Positions 32,703 through 44,214 of a stretch of 64,000 bases of DNA are shown piece by piece; the stretch's first letter is position 1; each line of letters starts with the position of its first letter. Below the pieces are notes generated by a model that saw nothing but the letters and a program-made list of their open reading frames with translations, was not told the DNA's origin and did no database searches. The DNA comes from Allodiplogaster sudhausi. Taxonomy: Eukaryota > Nematoda > Chromadorea > Rhabditida > Diplogasteridae. The position numbers were made by a program, and so were the translations under genes. Location: the NCBI GenBank assembly GCA_945643635.1, contig CALZFC010000349.1, positions 2,968,501 through 3,032,500 on the forward strand, written 5' to 3'.

Positions 32703-33575
32703 ATGACTACTGGTGATCGAAAGGCAGCCTCTCCTGCTTCTGCACCTGCTGCAACTAGTACAACCATTGAATCTAAAGGAAAGAACATTGCTGAAACTAT
32801 GCCTGTTCCTTCTGTAGAATCCAATATCGAGAAAATGGCTTTTAACTGTGAAGATTGCGGAAATGTATTCTCGACTGGTTTTAATCTGCGTCGACACATT
32901 AAGCGTGCTCACAGTGGTGAGGAAATTTATCAGCCACGTCATGCACGTTACATTCGACCCCTTGGTACTATTCAACTTCTCACAGACGAATCTGATAATG
33001 TCTATGTCCAGTTCCGCCCCTTTGACGACTGAGGCAGTCATTACTTGAACAATTCAATCAGGTCAAATGTTCCCAGTCTTCTTCATCTTCATCTTCTTCG
33101 TCTTCCATTTCCTCGCAGTCCAAGACTTCGCGTAAAGAAAAGGTTTTGTTTAAAATTGCATGTTTTTGAATATTTTCTATATATCATTCATTTTCAGCTT
33201 CGTGAACGCAAACGAAGGTTTAATGCGACTACAAAGGATGAACCTAAGGCAAAGGTATACTTTACTCGTGCTCTTTCAATTTCACCATTTGTTATAAATT
33301 TGCAGAAGAGCTTCAAGGAACTCGTTGATGCCTTCCAACGTCCATCTCATGTAAGCAACCACGGACACATCTTGAAAAGCCACAGATTCATCGTCATTGC
33401 CATTTGCAATGTTTGTGCAAGGCCTAATGACACTACGACGAACAACATGACAAATATTCGTCTCTGCAATTCTTGTATCGTCGCCAACCAGAGAATCCAA
33501 TCTGCAGTGTTTCACAATGTCACCCTCAACAATATTCGTGAAAAATCTGTTCTTGAGAATTGTGCATCATCGTGA
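32703..33575 (+). CDS. C2H2 zinc-finger protein with C-terminal CxxC pairs, probably spliced
   Basis: The first exon starts at 32703. After a Ser/Ala/Thr-rich stretch it carries a classical C2H2 finger (CEDCGNVFSTGFNLRRH, then H after four residues). In-phase exons follow: 33077-33142 (serine run, then SQSKTSRKEK), intron 33143-33197 (GT to TTTTCAG), 33198-33254 (LRERKRRFNATTKDEPKAK), intron 33255-33305, and 33306-33575 with ICNVCARP and LCNSC, a possible second zinc site. The first junction, a donor near 33000 or 33006 to TTCCCAG at 33076, is the least certain. Without it the first exon would end at TGA 33030-33032 as a 109-aa protein. The function may be nucleic-acid binding or transcription control within the element. 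Confidence 0.55.
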
Positions 33576-33655
33576 ATGCATAACTGGACTTGTAAGATTT
33601 AGACAGGTCAATGATGGAATATGTTTTGTGAAATAATACAAGGGCGATTATTGAC

Positions 33656-34652
33656 GAGGGGTTTTGGACTTGGGAAAAAATGAATCACTTCCACATACAC
33701 GTTTGCATGTCTACATATTCAGTTGAGGGTTGGTATGACGGCCGATTGGCTCATTGGTAGTGTGTTTGTTTTCAAATCGAAAGGCCCTTTATTCGACCCC
33801 CCTCGGGGGACATCATTTGCTGGATTTATTCCGGACTTGTGATATTTCTATTGGCTGAAAAATATTACCCCCCTGGGCATAATCTGTGATCATGTGATGT
33901 ATGATCACATTCCACACGAATGTCTACGAGGGGTTTTGGACTTGGGAAAAAATGAATCACTTCCACATACACGTTTGCATGTCTACATATTCAGTTGAGG
34001 GTTGGTATGACGACCGATTGGCTCATTGGTAGTGTGTTTGTTTTCAAATCGAAAGGCCTTTGTTCGACCCCCCTCGGGGGACATCATTTGCTGGATTTAT
34101 TCCGGACTTGTGATATTTCTATTGGCCGAAAAATATTACCCCCCTGGGCATAATCTGTGATCATGTGATGTATGATCACATTCCACACGAATGTCTACAT
34201 CTTCACTTGCAAGTTGGTATGATGACCGAATAGCCCATTGGTAACGTCACGACATACGACGCAAGCGGCTCAGGTTCGATTCCTCTCAGTGTTCTTTACT
34301 TGTGATATTTCGACTTGGCAATATCCCCCCTCTCGGGGGACATCATTTGCTGGATTTATTCCGGACTTGTGATATTTCTATTGGCCGAAAAATATTACCC
34401 CCCTGGGCATAATCTGTGATCATGTGATGTATGATCACATTCCACACGAATGTCTACATCTTCACTTGCAAGTTGGTATGATGACCGAATAGCCCATTGG
34501 TAACGTCACGACATACGACGCAAGCGGCTCAGGTTCGATTCCTCTCAGTGTTCTTTACTTGTGATATTTCGACTTGGCAATATCCCCCCCCCCCGGTGAG
34601 CGATGTGTGATCCTTAATGTATGATCACTTCCACTCGAATGTCTACATCTTC
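33656..34652 (+). repeat. Tandem array beside the right terminal repeat, four units of about 190-272 bp
   Basis: Two 270-bp units begin CGAGGGGTTTTGGACTTGG (33655, 33927). Two more, at about 34197 and 34459, begin ATCTTCACTTGCAAGTTGG. All contain GATTTATTCCGGACTTGTG or a related segment and end CACACGAATGTCTAC or similar. Each unit holds one tRNA-like A-box/B-box sequence, and the fifth such sequence lies in the terminal repeat itself. The array probably grew from the inner part of the terminal repeat. No coding capacity. Confidence 0.85.
34212..34290 (+). other. tRNA-like unit with Pol III A and B boxes
   Basis: TAGCCCATTGG fits the tRNA A box and GGTTCGATTCC (34273-34283) is a perfect B box at tRNA-like spacing. 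The arms do not form a full cloverleaf, so it is tRNA-derived rather than a tRNA gene. Related copies lie near 33745, 34018, 34473 and 34664 (plus strand) and near 28680-28620 (minus strand). They could be Pol III promoters firing inward from both ends of the element. Confidence 0.5.
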
Positions 34653-35000
34653 ACTTGGTATGATGGACGATTGGCCGATTGGTAACGCAGGGACTTACGA
34701 CGCAAGCGACCCAGGTTCGGATCCTGTCGGTATCCTGTACTTGTGATATTTCGATTGACCAAGAACACGGTGGAATGAATCCTGGACTTAGAAAAATAAC
34801 GGGGAAAATTTCAACGGGACGTTCTGGACTTAGAAAAATATCGGATGAAAATTTCAACGGGGACTTCTGGACTTAGAAAAATAACGGTCTAAAATTTCAA
34901 CGGGGGTTCTGGACTTAGAAAAATAACGGGTGAAAATTTCAACGGGAGTTCTGGACTTAGAAAAATTGCGGTTGGTTAAGAACATGAGCACACTCATCAT
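34653..35000 (-). repeat. Right terminal inverted repeat
   Basis: 348 bp, reverse complement of the left repeat, with five instead of six copies of the 45-bp unit (CTGGACTTAGAAAAATA). The inner part carries the tRNA-like unit in plus orientation. Confidence 0.9.
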
Positions 35001-36639
35001 GCGATGCTCCATGTCGATGTCAGAATCCGGCTGCACGAGTCGTTCGGGACCAGCTTGCCAGATGTAAAAATTTGGATCGGAAATGCGATTTTAAATAAGA
35101 AGAGAACGGTTAGTATTAATATTACTGTGAAAAGTGTAATGTTACTGTGCGAATAGGAATATTACTATGAAAATACTAATATTTACTATGAAACCATTAT
35201 TTTTAGTCAAATTACTTGGAACCATACAAAGACGATGGAGAACGGCGCGACGAAGATGACGACTTCGCGAAAGCTCATTTGATATTCGTACACAATTCGT
35301 GCGTAGCGAAAGATCGCGACCTTCTGAATATCAAGAGATAAAGGAAAAAACAAAGGAATGGCAAATAACACATTGTCCATATTGATGGATTCATGCATTC
35401 CATTTGAGAAAAACGCTCTTTTACCCGAATAACTTGTTTTCATTTGCGTGTGAATCCGCTCTCCACTAACCAGGCTGATAACAATGGTGAAACTCAGCAA
35501 CAATCCGATGTTTCGCTGCATCGTACACCAGAAAATGTTGGTTTGATAAGCTCTGTAAGATTTCTTTTTTTTTTTAAATTAAAGAGACGAGATCGCGAAC
35601 AACACAATGAGAACGTAGTTCTTGATGATGTATGGCAGCGAGAAGATAAAAACGCCGTACGTCAACAGAACGACCTTATTCTGTCGTCAAATGCCTTTTC
35701 TTGACGTTAATTTTTTTTTGGATGGCTACAAGTACTTTATGCTTTAAAGTTTTAAAAAAAATTCTATCTTGTATTCTTAAATCATCAAGTCAGTTAGCAC
35801 TAATAGGGACAGCTTGACTTTAAGGTTATTCCAATGAACGAACAAAAAAAAAAGCTTGCGTTCTCCTCGACTAATTGATTCCCAAATTGGGAATTCATTC
35901 AAAAACTCAAAATGGGGAATTCTAAAACTGAGGAGTTCAGAAATTCTAAATAGTATGTTGTATGCATTTTGCACTCTTTCGCTGACCCCTGTGATGTAGC
36001 CCGAAATAGCACTTTCTCGGAAATTGTACTCAAGAAAATACATGACGAGTTGAATAGATTTTTGGAATCAGCAAGCCTTAAAGGAGATTTAATTGTAAGG
36101 CGAATAAATACTGTCTTGTTCTTTCGCTTTATTTGGTCAGGTTGAGCAAGAAACTTCGATTGCAAGTATTACGAAGTCACAAAAATTCCTTTTCCCTGAG
36201 GAAATGAGCAGTAATTATTTACTTTTTAAATTTTCATAATTTAGAATAATAAAATCTTGATATGCTATACACATTATTTCCTTTAAAAAAGTGATCAAAA
36301 TTGGATAGAGAAATTCGTTGTATTTGCATATTTGAAGATTCTTTGCAAAAGGTTTGTAAAAACCAGAAACTGAGAAGCTTTATCTGAAAATTTATGCTTA
36401 ATCATCATCTCATTTAGCAAAAAAACTAACACCGGCCTCTCCTCCCCTCACTACCTCTTGTTCCAACCTTGTACTTCTCGAAGATATCAGGTCGTCTGCG
36501 GATGACATGAGTCAGAAAGGCAACAGGGAAGAAGCTGAGCGAGACGGCAATCGAATTACAAAGCGCGCCCGGAAAGTAGGAGTCGAGCAGATGAGCTTCT
36601 TGGGACCAGACGGAGAGCAGCGAATTGGTGGACATCAAA

Positions 36640-39350
36640 GTACTTGGCAAAGTGCCAAAAATGAATAATGCTCATGATTAATGCTAACGATAAGCCTCCA
36701 TCACAAATACAATACAAGTAAAATGTGCGTTGAAAATCGATACTCCTATGATGAAATGGACGTCAGAGGTTCCATGTAATCAACTAACACCTACTTCCCT
36801 AGGAAAGTATGCATTTATTCTCACAGCCGCAACCATCTGAAAATCAACGCGGCACTATTTCTACAGATTGTTTCTTCGAGAGAAAAAACCTCTTGCATTC
36901 AACACATATAATGTTGTCTCTGCGGATCGGAATGGTCACAGCCAGCTACAATAGTTTTGAGCTCTCACACATACACACAAAAAACAGACCGTTATCGCAA
37001 CATTTTCACTTCTCGAAATGAATGAAATTTTTGGACGTCTTTTGTATTTGAATAATCCAATTGACAAACAGTAAAAAATCTGAATTGTCTCCTATTCCCT
37101 TGTGGAATGTTATACTTGAAACGCATATCTTCGTCGAATATTTGTTTCCTACAAAGGATCTGACCAAAATCATAGTTCGGATACAGAAGAGTGCTGTCTT
37201 TTAGGGCGGAGTAAACATGACTTTTATACCTATTGTGATTTGACTATCCTCAAGGATCATGAAATATGTTTAGACCAAAAAAATAAATACATAAAAACAT
37301 ATATACATTGGTAATATCCGGAATAAAACACACTGTCTTATTCTGGAAAGAAACGAAACTAAAGGATGTGACGAGAATTGTGGCCGAGGCTGCCGATGTT
37401 TGCTCATTATTATGAGGTGAAACAGGTGTGCCTCATTAGCAACTTTTGCATGAATACTTGATCTTTCTCTCATCAACTAAGTTGCCTCAAATACTATTGA
37501 GAAATCACTTTTCTTGGACTAAAAGATACTCAAAGAGTACAAGACACCAAGACCACCCAATGCGTTATTTTTCAAATTTTAATTTGTTTACTATCCTGTT
37601 CATTGTTGCCATCTGAGAGACATCAAATCAGTTACATATGTATATAGGTTAGTCACAATCCCGGATATATCCCTGTTTAGAGTTCGGTCAAGATGAATGG
37701 TGCAGTCTACTTGCACACATATATAACTTTCTAATTTGAAAGTTTATTATAATTAATTTCGTAGTCAGGAAAATGAAAATTAGCTATTTTCATTTTCCTG
37801 ACAACGAAAAAAAAAACTAGAAAAGCGCTAATGAAATTTAATTTCGTAGTTTATGGTTAGAATTCGTAAATTTTTCTGTGCCTTATGACCGTCGTAAGCG
37901 CCCAAAAAAAGGCAACTTCATAGATCAGTCGCAATGGCCTTTTGAACTACTTCAGATTATTAGCAGAGTAGTCGTTCAATTATTGGAGAACAGGCGTCAC
38001 TAGGAGAAGTGCCACTTTGCTTCAAGAATGTTGGAAAGCATCCGAACTCATGACGCCTGGTGGATAAAGTAAAGAGAAGGTCGAAATGCAAGCGAAAATG
38101 ATGTTATAGGAAGTTATTGGAAGAGTAGGCTAGCCTCTTCGAACATGTCCTAAAGACTTTGCCTGAATCGGGCACCGGAATTCTTTTTAATACTCGAGAT
38201 CCTCTTCTTTGGAACAATGTGCATCGTTATTGCAAGGGATACTATACTATACTATAGGCTTTTTCTCATCGGTGTTGCATACATTATGACGTCATGTGCC
38301 GATATCTTGTCTTTGGCTGATTTCTGAAATCAGCTGGACTCTGTCCGGTCTCCGATTTATATGCACCTCTTTTTGCACTAACAATTAAAAACAATCACTA
38401 CTTTAGACTTATCCATTTTTCCAGTTTCATATATTTAGTTGTATACAATTTTTCGTTGCGAACTTTTGAGGTCTCCACATTGGGCGGCACGATATATACT
38501 ATGTACAATTTGTGGCACTCTAATAACAAATGTGATATCATTGAATTCCAGACCTCCCTGACCAGTAAATAAATTGTATTCTACGAAAAAGATGAAATTA
38601 GTAAAATGCGTAAAGAATTCTGCGGTAGACTAGTTTATTCAATTAGTAAAAACTGATCCTATAATTGGGTTTAAATCATACCAGAAAAATTGAAGGATGT
38701 AGTGCCTTTATTTAAAAAAAACGCCACCTAAATCAGCTAAAAAGAGATACACATAATCTGAACAATCTGTCGATTAATGCGCATACATATGTGTCCAACT
38801 ATGTATTTATGGGAATTGTTTGTGCCGTAAGGAAGATTGTTTTTGCTAATAATATCTTTATTCTTTCTAAGCGAATAGCCAACACATACAAGATGTCGTA
38901 CTCAACAATGCACATATGTATGAATACTAGCTATTACAAATTCTTATTTTAGTTACAAATAAATATGCATTCACATAGAAATATGCATTCGCCATCATAC
39001 ATCATGACAGAAGAGTACATATGCTTAGATGTCTGGACATTTTAATAAGCGCAAATGACAGAGGTCAGTCTAGCCATTAGAACACTAATAATACTTGATT
39101 AAGCCGCAATCTTATATAGTACATTTGGACTCCAATTAAACTTCTCTTTCCGTGAGAAGAAACGCAGTCCAAGTCCAAAATAAATCGATATTAATTGCTT
39201 CAGAAGAGAAGAATTGATAATTGACGGTGAAGAGAACAAATCGTCTTTTATGTCAGCTTAAAAAAATTTTGTCGTTTGATGTTCGTTTGTTTGTTTCCTC
39301 GAATGATAATGTAGATAATACATACAAATTCATTTATTTGTGCTTAAAGT
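36640..39350. other. Intergenic; no supported gene
   Basis: AT-rich spacer between receptor copies 3 and 4. It contains one hairpin (37757-37805) and a short TACTATACTATACTA repeat near 38247. No exon or RNA gene recognised. Confidence 0.35.
37757..37805. repeat. Short palindrome (hairpin MITE)
   Basis: GTCAGGAAAATGAAAAT is followed by its complement ATTTTCATTTTCCTGAC across a 7-nt loop, a strong hairpin. Confidence 0.6.
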
Positions 39351-40513
39351 CGAAGAAACGGCCGTGATACTCACAGTCCGGTTGCTCGAGCTTACGGTGC
39401 TTCCTCCTGAAATGATGAATTGAAGTTGCCTCCTAAAAATAAAATGTATCCTGATACTTGCTAGACAGCGTTCTCATACTATTGAAGGCTTGAGATGCCA
39501 AAGAACATTTTTCACATAGCAACTTCTTGCTGAACATGAAAACGTAGAAGAAAAATCTACTTTGAAAAGATACGAATATATTAGTATAAAAAAGAAAAGA
39601 AAATTGTCCAACCGAAAGCGCTTGAGGAACAGCATGGATAAGATTGGATTCACCGACGGGATTAGACAAGGTAGGCCGTTCACGAGCGTTTCCACATATT
39701 CGGGCATGTACACGTCTCAAATATACAATACATATGTGCATATGTATTTTGAATTTAGTAGTGCGCTATCATTAAGTTTAGATAAACAAATAAATGGAAA
39801 TAATACAATAGCGAAAAGAAATCAAACTAGTGAGCACAAAAAAACTGGTATAAGATTAACCCCATTTTCGCAGGAGGATGCTTGCGCCAATAGATGCATA
39901 AGTGAGCAATAACACCACGGACTGCGCCAGAACACCATACGAGATCTGGCGCTGATTGATGCTCATGGTAACGTTCGCTGCGGGAAAGAGAGTGATAAGA
40001 GCGGGAAATTCAAACGTGAATTAACTACGGCTTACTAGCTTTCTTCAGCTGCTGATCTATTTTGTGCAACATACGCGTATTCATGAGCACCGTCAGAACG
40101 GAAACCGCGGTCAGGTAGGCGTAATAAATCTAGAAAAGTAATATTTGATTAAAAATATATAAATAAGATGATTAAGTCATATTGAATTGACACATATTTT
40201 TTTCTTTCTAAAAGGATGAAAATATTTTAGGTTAATAAGTGGATGGTTAGCGCTGACCTCAGCCGCAACGCTCCACGTAGAAGTCAGAATCCTGCTGCAC
40301 GAGTCGTTCTTGACCGTTTTGCCGGAGGTCAGAATTTGAACGGGAAATGCGACCTTGAAATAGAAAACTTTTTATTGTTTGTTTTAAATTATACTCAATT
40401 TATTACAAAAATAACGGAGAACGGCGCGACAAAGAGGACGACTTCGCGGAAGGTCATTTGATATTCGTGCACAATGCGCACGTAGCGGAAGGTTGCGACC
40501 ATCTGGACAAGAT

Positions 40514-40600
40514 TTTTAGTGTGATATTTTTGTGTAATATTTTTGTGTGATATTTTTAGTGTGATATTTTAGTGTGATATATTTAGTGTGATATTTTTTG
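40514..40600 (+). repeat. Minisatellite GTGTGATATTTTT in receptor 4 intron 3
   Basis: Five to six imperfect tandem copies of a 15-18-bp unit (TTTAGTGTGATATTT). Confidence 0.7.
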
Positions 40601-42035
40601 AACAAATTTAAAGATTCTAAATTTTCTCAAATTTGCAGAAGACGTCATCGCTAACCAGGCTGACAATAATTGTTAAGCTCATCAGCAATCCGCTGTTTCT
40701 CTGCACCGTACACCAGATAATATTCGCTTGATATAATCTGAAAATTGTTCGTTTAAATTGATTGTCTAAGCCGATTGTCTACTTTGTTCTATAAATAGAA
40801 CCTCTCATCGCCGATCGCGAACAAGAAGAGCAGAACGTAGTTCCTGACGAATGCAGAATACAAAGGTGCCGAATGTCAGGAGAACGATCGTGTTCTGTTA
40901 TGTTTACAAATATGCTTGGCAATTAAGGAATATCCCTGGCAGTTCACGAATACTATTTTCACGCGCTCTAGCATTCGAGGTGGTACTCCCCCAATGTCGT
41001 ACCGTTAAGTACCGTAATAGGATTTGTTCAGGATTTGTTCCCCCCCCCCAATAGGATTTGTTCTTGCGATTACAAAACACAGTCTTAATTTCAAGCAATT
41101 CCTTCTTCCGTATCTGACCTCTCACACTTGAGAACAATACTTGCAAAGTAACATTTTAGCAATCCTCAAGTTTCATTCTTTCTCAGACCCAGGCTCCTAA
41201 TGTCTCAATTAGCTCAAATTGAAACATTATGCTTTCAGCACTTTACAACCATGAAGGGATAAGATCGGCCAGACTTGGTCTGTTCTCCTCGATCAAGTAG
41301 GAGACGACCTTGATTTTAATAGCTAATGCTTGATTCATGAAGTTAGGTAGAAAATCCAGTTTTTTTTAACCACAACCGTTCTTTTGCCAATTTGGTTTCT
41401 CATAAAATGTCACTTTTTCTACCGTCAGATTTCCTAGTTGCTTTCACAAACTCCAACGATTTTGTTGCTTTTGTTGTACCGCTGCCTACCGGACGTCTTC
41501 GCATTGCGCTTTAGTGCAATATGGGCGAATTGTACTTGCGAGAAATGATTCCCGGTTCAGAGTATGTCAAGGTGGAGAATACATTTCGAGGTCAACACAC
41601 TTCTTTTCTGCAGAATTCACATGGCGGATCTCTGAACAAAAGTTTATCCCGACCTTATACAATTTTTTAACCTCATCCTGATAATGTGAACTTCCTGAAT
41701 GGACCTTTTGCGACAAGAGAAGTGAAAAAATATGACCTCGCTCAAAAATATTTTTCAAAATGTTTCCTTTTATTATTTCCAAATTGTACTTTTGACTCAC
41801 GACACTCCCGAAACTCGACTACCGTATATGTTGTATGGCAAATGGTCTCGCATGGATTTTTCTGGCATTACCTTTTTGGAGCACACATATCACATTTCTC
41901 GATGAATAGAGATGCAAAGAGAAAGTGCGGTGGAATATTAGAATAGCTTATGCTCAAAAGGTGACAAATCTGCCCTTTTCGCAAACACCGACAAGCCATG
42001 CAGATTGGTGGAGGGGGGAGAACCTTATGGAAGAT

Positions 42036-42121
42036 CTGAAGTCCGCGCGGGGGGGGGGGGGTAAAACGCGCGAGGGGAGGCTAGGGTTGGGTTGTAAAAC
42101 GCGCGAGAGGGGGGGGGGGTT
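42036..42121 (+). repeat. G-tract minisatellite in receptor 4 intron 1
   Basis: Runs of 11-13 G alternate with GTAAAACGCGCGAG, present twice. The plus strand could form G-quadruplex structures 15-100 bp from the exon 1 splice donor. Confidence 0.7.
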
Positions 42122-42309
42122 GTGTATTTGTCTAACCTTGTATTTCTTGAACGTGTCTGGACGACGTCGAATGACGAGCGCGAGAAAGGCGACCGGAAAG
42201 AAGCTGAGCGAGAGCACGAACGTGTTCCGCACCGCTGCCGGGAAGTACGAGTCGAGTAGATGCGCCTCTTGCGTCCAGACGGCGAGCAACGAGTCGGTAG
42301 ACATCAAAG

Positions 42310-44200
42310 GAATTCGGTTGTTTACCTATCGACGGATATCAACGCGCGCATGAGCGCTCTATTAACGAACATGACCGTCTTGGCGCATTTCTTCTTCTCA
42401 ACGATGAAAATGCGGACGCGACACTTATTTCTACCAGGCTATTTCACAAATCTAAACAATTGTCTACCCTTCAAAATGCTCATTTTGGTAAGCGCGACAA
42501 AAAATTTCGTTTTCGTCCGAAACATTTCCAAGCAGTTTGTTTTGCATGTCTACACTACAGTAATGCACACATAAGAAATTTTTTTAGAATCACGCCTGTT
42601 AAAAGCTGCAACAAAAACACGGAATCTGTATGTTTATGTACAAGAAAACGGCATGGAATCTTGTTTTTAAGATTTAAAATGACTTCATCATGGGAATAAT
42701 AATAGAAGCCACACAGGGATCTTCGCAAGAGCCCCGATCAGAATAGCCCTTGTTTTGCTCCAATCCTCAACTGCAAGTTGGCAAGCCTATTCCAGACAAC
42801 TTTTATGGAGCATAATTGTAGGCGCGTGAACTCGAGCCTACTCTGTGGATGCTGAAAATTGAGAAAAACAAGGGGACACGTGGTATGCCACGAATTCCAT
42901 GTGCACTCGAATGAAGAAAACCAGGAATTATGCCAAATTAAAAGCATTTTTCACACGCTCTAATGAACCTTTGATTAAGAAAAACAAACTTTGTCAGACA
43001 AAATTCTGGGATACTTGGTGAACTAAGGAGGTCTAGTAGTGGTTTTGTGAAAAATTATTTATATTTTAATGAACCAAATTTGCCTTGGAGGGATAATATG
43101 TACATATGTACATGATTAAACAAAAGGCTGAGGCCACTAGCTTCTTTCTTAACACAAGTCAGAGAGGGAGGGAGAAGTTTTAGAAGTCTCTGTTTAGAAG
43201 GTCAGGGCGTATTAAAATAAGGAATCTTTGTCTAATGCGCTGCTACAACCCGGGGTCATAGACGCTACATTTTTCTACGAAACTAATACCGATGTATCAA
43301 GTGGAAGGAGGTGGAGAGTACTTTTTTGGGCAAACCAGAATCGTTGCAACAAATGAGTGAAATCGCTTGCTTTCTGCCTCATTAACAGGTACAATTAATT
43401 AACAGTAAACGTCGTGATTCGTTGGTCTCATCAATCTGAACGATCTGTGACGTAGTTCTTATCTTCGAACCTAGATAATTGCAAGCAAGGTAGACTGCCG
43501 GAAAGGCCTCCTCATTATCAAAGCACAGCCCTTGAAAAAGTTCTTGCTGTGGAAATAATCATGTTTCATTGATGCATTAAAGTATGTAGAATGTATGTTT
43601 CAATGCATGTAGTAAATCTAGCAGCCAAGCGCGTTGGATCATAAGAAAATTCAATTTTTGGAGACTAGCAATGCTCTATCAACACAGAGAAAGAAAGAAG
43701 CTACAAGTGGTGGTAACAATAAATTGTCATTATGATAAAGAGAAGTCATGCACAAACTGAAACAGAACGCCAAGTGACCTGTATTGAGCTGTTCGTCGAT
43801 AATTGGTTAAATTTATCTTTGCGGATTAACAACCGGAAAGATAAATTTAACCAATTATCGACGAACAAAACTCGAAAATAAACAGAAGTTAGAGTGGTAA
43901 ATAAAGAAAAAGATAAAGGCCAATTAAGTGAGCGATAAGAAATTTCTTTTAAGAGGAATAAGCAGAATGCCATAAAAGTTAGTCGATTTGAACTCTAGCT
44001 CGCAAATTATTCTCCTGGAAATTGATAGCTTTCACCAGAACTTCTTACAATGTGTTTTACAGATATACGGAAAGAAAATATATTTCTTGCTGGTCAAAAT
44101 TAGCACAGTTTTCACATTCAGTTTTTCTTCTTCAAAATACTGGAAATACAATTATAAAGCCAGAAAAAGGTTGATGATTCTTAGTTGCATAAATTTATTA
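42310..44200. other. Intergenic; no supported gene
   Basis: Spacer between receptor copies 4 and 5 with only short frames; one hairpin element at 43795-43868. Confidence 0.35.
43795..43868. repeat. Hairpin MITE
   Basis: GTTCGTCGATAATTGGTTAA at the left is exactly complemented at the right (TTAACCAATTATCGACGAAC), giving arms of about 30 bp around a short loop. Confidence 0.7.
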
Positions 44201-44214
44201 CGAAAATGCGACGA

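Larger units (their letters stand above)
28301..35000 (+). mobile_element. Compact Maverick/Polinton-type (adintovirus-like) element, 6.7 kb
   Basis: The ends are inverted repeats beginning ATGATGAGTGTGCTCATGTT (28301-28320) with the exact complement at 34981-35000. A perfect 6-bp direct repeat GCGATG lies immediately outside (28295-28300 and 35001-35006); 6 bp is the duplication known for Polinton/Maverick integrases. The cargo, all on the plus strand, is an integrase remnant, penton-like protein, basic core protein, major capsid protein, PAZ protein, adenain-like protease and zinc-finger protein. Full elements are usually 15-20 kb and carry a protein-primed DNA polymerase B and a packaging ATPase. 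I see neither, and only the last third of the integrase. The capsid genes have no stops. It reads as an internally deleted, possibly trans-mobilised element that landed in exon 5 of a receptor gene. Confidence 0.85.
27605..36635 (-). pseudogene. Seven-TM chemoreceptor-like gene, copy 3, split by the Maverick-type element
   Basis: Minus-strand exons: exon 1 36635-36468 (MSTNSLLSVW, TM1), exon 2 35680-35589 (9 nt shorter than its paralogs but still in phase), exon 3 35552-35471, exon 4 about 35335-35240, exon 5 split into 35089-35001 and 28300-28288, exon 6 about 28134-28041, exon 7 about 27970-27854 and exon 8 about 27712-27605 (TM7, CLIPINPILAMICLKRFR). Exon 5 is 89 + 13 nt with a 6-nt duplication, that is 96 nt once the duplicated site is counted once, the length found in paralogs 2, 4 and 5. 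I see no frameshift elsewhere, but the exon 5 acceptor reads TTTAAA where the others have an AG, so the gene may already have been weakened. The insertion certainly disrupts it now. Confidence 0.75.
39355..42304 (-). pseudogene. Seven-TM chemoreceptor-like gene, copy 4 (frameshifted)
   Basis: Same exon plan: exon 1 42304-42137 (MSTDSLLAVW, TM1), exon 2 40894-40802, exon 3 about 40737-40656, exon 4 about 40504-40410, exon 5 about 40353-40258, exon 6 about 40130-40037, exon 7 about 39978-39863, exon 8 about 39709-39603 (CLIPSVNPILSMLFLKRFR) and a tail near 39405. Exon 2 is 93 instead of 101 nt: 8 nt are missing in the TM2 coding part, which shifts the frame. The remaining exons are open with good splice sites, so the loss is recent or an error in the sequence. 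Exon 5 gives the uninterrupted form of the site hit by the Maverick-type element in copy 3. Confidence 0.65.

Noticed and set aside
34212..34290. Functional tRNA gene
   Set aside because: A and B boxes are good, but the anticodon and acceptor stems do not pair, so only a tRNA-like call is justified.
35777..36165. Two overlapping minus-strand frames of 88 codons
   Set aside because: They lie in intron 1 of receptor copy 3 and show no receptor or other domain.
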